Shown: positions 60,214 to 64,000 of the stretch, piece by piece
Layout: every line of letters begins with the position of its first letter
Numbering within the stretch: position 1 is the stretch's first letter
Source of the DNA: Lycorma delicatula
Lineage: Eukaryota; Arthropoda; Insecta; Hemiptera; Fulgoridae
Reading direction: 5' to 3'
DNA length: 64,000 nt
Assembly: GCF_047948215.1 (NCBI RefSeq)
Contig: NC_134457.1
Span: 87,127,398 to 87,191,397, forward strand
The notes under the pieces: model-generated
Told to the model about the DNA's origin: nothing
The model's input: the letters and a program-made list of their open reading frames with translations, nothing else
Database searches by the model: none
Position numbers and translations under genes: made by a program

Positions 60214-61062
60214 TTTTATAATGTATTTTTAAAAAAGTTTTATAAGTATTTTTAAAAATGTTTGTAATAGTTAAAATCAGTGTAAAAATGTATGTAGTAT
60301 TTTTTTAAATGTTTGTAATAATTTATTATAATCAACGTAAATGTTTTTTTTAAAAGTAGATAAAGTATTTAAAAAATGTTTGTAATAATTTATTATAATC
60401 AATGTAAATGTTTTGTAAAAATAGATAATTTTTCAAAGTTTATATTAGTTTTCATTTTTATTTCAACCTTTTTATCACTTAAAACTATTTATAAAAAAGG
60501 ATAAAAAACAGTTATTTTTTTTTCTAAAATATTTTTATTAAAATAAATTACAATACATATTCTGAATTAATTTATAAAATAAAATTTAATTACAAATTTC
60601 AATCAAAAATATACATTTTATATATAGTTTTTTGCATGAACTTAACTGTAGTTCTTTCTTACTTATCCTAAATTCACTCAATTCCTTCTAAACTTCTTTC
60701 TCATCTAAATCTATCAAATCACCCGTTGATAACGCAGAACGCTTTTTCAGTTGCACTTTGTTTGCTACGTAATGATGGAAATATTGACAGTGCCTTTGAA
60801 AAAAATTTGCCTTATCAAAAAGTATACTGATAATTGTGTTTAATATTTAATTTATTCGGTTAATTATAGCAGCAGAAGGGTTAATAAAAAACCATTGCAG
60901 CATTTGAAAAGTTTACAAAAGTAATAACTTCTATCCATTAATTTTCTGTGCAATAGAACTGGGTGTACCATGAGAATTAGGTGGCGAATAACCAGAGTTT
61001 AAACAAGTAACCACCACTCTTGACATATGGACTTAAAGCTCGCATGCTAGCCTGCAGACTTT
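60214..61062 (-). other. Convergence zone; one small coding remnant
   Basis: The + and - gene sets meet here. 60240-60420 contains diverged repeats of AATGTTTGTAATAATTTATT. On the minus strand, 60825-60693 reads DKANFFQRHCQYFHHYVANK then VQLKKRSALSTGDLIDLDEK and stop: the C-terminal end of an unknown protein. The rest is AT-rich. Confidence 0.35.
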
Positions 61063-61743
61063 TTAGGCTTTTTCAGGCTCTCTTTCGCGCTTTTTTATGT
61101 TTTTTTCAGGCTTTCCGATAAAGATGTCAAAAAATTTATTCGTGGTCGTATGTTGATGACGTTGTTTTGCAGCCTTTGATATATTTAACAACACTTCGCG
61201 TTCGTTTTTATAAGAAACCGGTTTAGGTTTAAAACCGGTAGTTCTATGCACCCTATTGTTATATTTTTCAATTATTTCATCTAATATACTTACCCATCGG
61301 TAATTACCTTGTTCGGTAAATTTACGCCACATATTTGTCTTGAGAGTTCTATTGAACCGCTCCACTATTGATGCTTTTTTATCGGAATAAGTCGAATAAT
61401 GATTTATATTAAATTTTAGTAATAACGATCTCAATTTCGAATTAAACCATTCTTTTCCATCATCGGTTTGAAAATGTTTCATTTTATGTTTATGAAATAT
61501 GGGCTTAAGATCCATTACAACTTCATCCGCGTTTTTGCTCTTCAATGGAAAAGCAAAAGCAAATTTTGAAAAACAATTTATAATTGTAAGGATATATTTA
61601 TATCCTCTATTAAACCTCGAGTATTGTATCATCTCTACTAAGTCTGCCTGGTACAAGTCATCTAACCCTTTCAATTCAACCGATCTTGTCGAATAGTTTC
61701 TACGAGCTTGCTTATCTCTCTTGCTCTCTCCCTTGTTTAACAC
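61063..61743 (-). CDS. Retroviral-type (rve) integrase of the viral element, N-terminus missing
   Basis: The DD35E core is complete: first Asp in LYQADLVEMIQYSRF, second in HFQTDDGKEWFNSK, Glu in KKASIVERFNRTLK. The C-terminal joint NNRVHRTTGFKPKPVSY is typical of Polinton integrases. Upstream, KQARRNYSTRSVELKGLDD matches the segment before the core. The N-terminal HHCC zinc domain is absent and no ATG is in frame (nearby ATGs at 61750 and 61747 are in another frame), so the gene is truncated or shifted at its start. It would insert the linear viral genome into host DNA. It lies convergent to the polymerase. Confidence 0.88.
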   Translation of the reverse strand: MLNKGESKRDKQARRNYSTRSVELKGLDDLYQADLVEMIQYSRFNRGYKYILTIINCFSKFAFAFPLKSKNADEVVMDLKPIFHKHKMKHFQTDDGKEWFNSKLRSLLLKFNINHYSTYSDKKASIVERFNRTLKTNMWRKFTEQGNYRWVSILDEIIEKYNNRVHRTTGFKPKPVSYKNEREVLLNISKAAKQRHQHTTTNKFFDIFIGKPEKNIKKREREPEKA

Positions 61744-61880
61744 CCATCATTTTATTATAAACTGAATTTTAATTGAATATTTTTATCTTATATGTTAAAG
61801 GTAGAAAATAAGGATAGAATAAGAAAATCCTTTTCAATTTATAAATTTATTTATTCATTGTTTTTGTTTAAAATATTATT

Positions 61881-62204
61881 TTACAAATAATAAACAAGAT
61901 AAAATTCCCATTCGGTTAATTTGTTTCGCAAAAATTGGTATTCAATAACTGTCGGTATTTTCATTTTTACTACTTCCGTTTTATTACCGAAATATTTTCC
62001 TTTCTTTATTACTTCTAATCTTGATAAAGGGAATGTTTTCTTCAAAATATTTATTAAATGATTTATCGATTTTATTCGACCTCCCGGCACAAATCCTATT
62101 ATCCATGAATCGCTAAGGATATCGGACTCGGATTCGCAAGCTGTCTCATCGGAAGAACCCTCTCCCATTATTGATAAATACTCTTCAGGTGAAGACGAAC
62201 CCAT
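61881..62204 (-). CDS. Small acidic protein of the viral element
   Basis: 107 residues. The start MGSSSPEEYLSIMGEGSSDE follows an acceptor-like TTGTTTGTTCTAG. The N-terminal third is acidic and Ser-rich. The C-terminal part is basic and mixed alpha/beta (KSINHLINILKKTFPLSRLE, KMKIPTVIEYQFLRNKLTEW). The frame is intact. I do not recognise a family. It sits between the BIR gene and the integrase on the same strand. Confidence 0.5.
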   Translation of the reverse strand: MGSSSPEEYLSIMGEGSSDETACESESDILSDSWIIGFVPGGRIKSINHLINILKKTFPLSRLEVIKKGKYFGNKTEVVKMKIPTVIEYQFLRNKLTEWEFYLVYYL

Positions 62205-62272
62205 TATTTCTTCACAGCACTACGTCAGCAAGAAATCTAGAACAAACAAATAGAAAATAATTAGGTGACTAC

Positions 62273-62785
62273 TTATATACTACTAATAAACGTATAGAAA
62301 TGAACTCTAAAATACAACGCACCTTTAGTTTTATTTTTCACCATTTTGCAATCGGGTGAAGCTTTTTTATGTTCTTTAAATGGGTTATCATTATCTAACC
62401 ATTCAAAAATTTCAACACCGCATTCGAAACAAGCCACAGAATCCATCACACCAGTGAAATAAAATCCTGCTTCTATCAACAATTCAACCTTTGGAAAAAG
62501 TCTTGCCCATTTACTAAAAGTACTTGTCATTAGGTCAATACAGACTATGCTATCTTTAAAAAATAAACAGCAATTGTTTAATTCTTCAGCAACACTGCAA
62601 TTCTCATTATAAATTTTATGTGCAATTCCGCAATGAAATAAATTAGATTCAGAAGTTATAGTCCAGTTACATTCTTTACATGAAACTAATCCATCGTTTT
62701 CGAAGCGATTTAATCCGCATTCTTTAATAGTTCTGGATGGAAGTGTGTTTAACCTTTTGCTGAGCGCCGCAAACGGGACAAACAT
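62273..62785 (-). CDS. BIR-domain (IAP-like) protein of the viral element
   Basis: Residues about 90-150 form a classical BIR domain: FSKWARLFPKVELLIEAGFY, FTGVMDSVACFECG, then W, NDNPFKEHKKASPDC. The zinc ligands C-x2-C, H and C are all present. A second, weaker Cys/His block lies at about 20-65 (FENDGLVSCKECNWTI, HCGIAH, C) and could be a degenerate BIR. There is no RING in this frame; two RING genes lie upstream on the same strand. BIR proteins of insect viruses bind or stabilise factors that restrain caspases, so a role against host apoptosis is likely but inferred. The start is uncertain because the frame overlaps the previous ORF (62724-62969). Confidence 0.8.
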   Translation of the reverse strand: MFVPFAALSKRLNTLPSRTIKECGLNRFENDGLVSCKECNWTITSESNLFHCGIAHKIYNENCSVAEELNNCCLFFKDSIVCIDLMTSTFSKWARLFPKVELLIEAGFYFTGVMDSVACFECGVEIFEWLDNDNPFKEHKKASPDCKMVKNKTKGALYFRVHFYTFISSI

Positions 62786-63080
62786 CTCCTAGATTTATTT
62801 TTTTGATTCCTCTTTTGACATCATATAGTCTTATATCAAATTCAATTTCTTCTAGTTCTTTTTTAAATGCGTTCAGCCTCTCACAGTAACTCTTAAGAAT
62901 CTCCTTTTGCAACTGCGACATCAATCTTAAACAGAAACAAAAAATATTAGAAGCAAAAAATATTAACAAAAAATTAAAAGAAAAAGAAATCCTCAGTAAA
63001 TTATTAACATACCTTTTTCACAGATGAATAAACATTATATTCTCCTTCTGCTATGGCAACTGATTCATTCGGTTAGAAAA
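62755..63080 (-). pseudogene. Spliced short coiled protein and duplicated exon piece
   Basis: 63080-63013 reads NESVAIAEGEYNVYSSVKK and ends at a perfect donor, AAAAAG|GTATGT. The intron 63012-62926 (87 bases) ends TTTGTTTCTGTTTAAG. Just inside the next exon is ATG at 62921: MSQLQKEILKSYCERL, then NAFKKELEEIEFDIRLYD, a likely coiled coil, and DVCPVCGAQQ, a zinc pair, before a stop. The first exon is a diverged copy of the piece at about 63575-63530. Reading frames across the junction are ambiguous. Confidence 0.45.
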
Positions 63081-63218
63081 GGGAAATATAATAAACTATT
63101 CAATCCAAATTATTTAATACTAAATTAAAGTGTTACATAAACTGATTTAATTATATTTATTTACAAAACTAGCATGTAATTGTTTCAGCAATTTAAAATT
63201 TTTGTTTAACTTAAGCTA

Positions 63219-63577
63219 CTTTTTGTCCTTTTGTTTCAATTACTAATTGCACCGGACTCCTACAAAAAGGACATTTTTTTTCATTTACCGTTGATTCATC
63301 ATCGTGTCGATCATTACACGATTCGCATACTGCATGTCCACACAAAACAAAAATTATTTTTATCAAATTATTAAAACAAATTTCACATGAATACTTTTCT
63401 TTGAGTTTTCCTCCGACATTGACTTTATTTCAATATCCTCCTCCTCGTTTTCATCAACTTCATTCACATCATGTTTTACAATACATATTAACAAATTGGA
63501 TATATTGTTTGAAAACGGATAAACAATATACTCTCCTACTTCTGCGGCTGTTGATTCATTTGACTGTAAAATGGAAA
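63219..63577 (-). pseudogene. RING-finger protein 2 of the viral element
   Basis: After an acceptor (TTTTTCCATTTTACAG) the exon reads SNESTAAEVGEYIVYPFSNN, then an acidic run (DVNEVDENEEEDIEIKS). After one frame change near 63420 it reads KYSCEICFNNLIKIIFVLCG then HAVCESC and KKCPFCRSPVQLVIE. All RING ligands are present (C-x2-C, C-x-H-x2-C-x2-C, C-x2-C) in the compact form usual at the C-terminus of IAPs. The likely role is as a ubiquitin ligase acting on host or viral apoptosis factors. It is broken by one shift. Confidence 0.75.
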
Positions 63578-63601
63578 AATAATAATTCAATTTAAATAAA
63601 A

Positions 63602-63979
63602 TTAAAAACATTTGTTTAATGCTATAATTAAGGTTTTACATAAATTACATTCAGTAGGTACATTTTTACAATATAATAATTTACATTTGAAACATAATGG
63701 ATGTGTACATGGAATGGTTACGAATTTAATAACATTTATTTTGCAAAACTGACATGTTATTGCTTCCCGACCATTTAAAACATTTGTTTCACTTATTTTG
63801 AGTGGAAAACTTTGCGAATTTGCAAAACCTTTATTTAAAAAGGTATGTAATATAGTACCATTTTCTATTTTATGCATAAATCCTCCACCTTTTTTTAATA
63901 AAGAATTTTTTGTTGTAAATATCATTACTCCACACTTAATTACCTCTTTCATTGGCATATTTTCTATATTTATTTTCAT
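63602..63979 (-). CDS. RING-finger protein 1 of the viral element, possibly cut at window edge
   Basis: The C-terminal 50 residues form a RING: CQFCKINVIKFVTIPC, THPLCFKCKLLYC, then CNLCKTLI. Spacing is C-x2-C, C-x-H-x2-C-x2-C and C-x2-C. The upstream 70 residues (KCGVMIFTTKNSLLKKGGGF, FPLKISETNVL) have no known domain. The true start may be MKINIENMPM at 63979 or lie beyond the window. It is the most upstream gene seen on the minus strand and is a relative of the RING gene at 63577-63219. Confidence 0.7.
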   Translation of the reverse strand: MKINIENMPMKEVIKCGVMIFTTKNSLLKKGGGFMHKIENGTILHTFLNKGFANSQSFPLKISETNVLNGREAITCQFCKINVIKFVTIPCTHPLCFKCKLLYCKNVPTECNLCKTLIIALNKCF

Positions 63980-64000
63980 TTCATGTCTTTCTTCATGTTT

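Noticed and set aside
1..64000. CRISPR arrays, bacterial operons, rRNA genes
   Set aside because: No regularly spaced repeats, ribosome-binding sites or rRNA blocks; the DNA is plainly eukaryotic.

Overview
The window looks like AT-rich nuclear DNA of an insect. The signs are spliced host exons with GT/AG junctions, tRNA-derived SINEs, R1-clade and CR1/Jockey-type LINEs, many decayed mariner-family transposases, a piggyBac trace, and long stretches with no coding content. A hemipteran is my guess from the overall repeat mix, but nothing here proves the order. There are no bacterial operons, rRNA genes or CRISPR arrays.

Host genes are few. A two-exon gene on the + strand (12544-12884 and 19208-19424) encodes a small secreted precursor with dibasic sites and a C-x4-C loop near its end. 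It is probably a neuropeptide precursor, and its 6.3 kb intron is full of dead transposons. On the - strand, 47184-47005 and 45291-45166 are the last two coding exons of replication protein A 70 kDa subunit (RPA1). No earlier RPA1 exon was found to the right, where LINEs and the viral element lie.

Mobile DNA, left to right: a decayed CR1/Jockey-type LINE (1-3640, -); LINE and mariner scraps (4.1-21 kb); a nearly complete R1-clade LINE 'A' (24.8-30.4 kb, -); a second R1-clade family 'B' in several broken copies (30.65-35.2 kb -, 36.4-38.3 kb +, 48.9-52.6 kb +), with a SINE carrying a perfect 17-bp target-site duplication in one copy and a mariner pseudogene between two others; a third R1-clade Gag piece 'C' (47.8-48.9 kb); and a piggyBac trace (about 53.1-53.8 kb). 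Two SINE families have different tRNA-like heads but a similar 3' tail.

The most interesting part is 54.4-64.0 kb, which runs off the right edge. It is a decayed endogenous Polinton (Maverick)/adintovirus-like element. On + it has a cyclin-fold protein, an unknown protein, a protein-primed type B DNA polymerase with several breaks, and a short acidic protein. On -, converging on these, it has two RING-finger proteins, a short coiled protein, a BIR-domain protein, a small acidic protein and a DD35E retroviral-type integrase. Polymerase plus integrase define the replication-integration core. Cyclin, BIR and RING genes suggest a module acting on the host cell cycle and apoptosis. Most ORFs start just after a pyrimidine tract ending in AG, as if each were expressed by splicing. 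No capsid, packaging ATPase or protease gene was seen; these may lie beyond 64000 or be lost.
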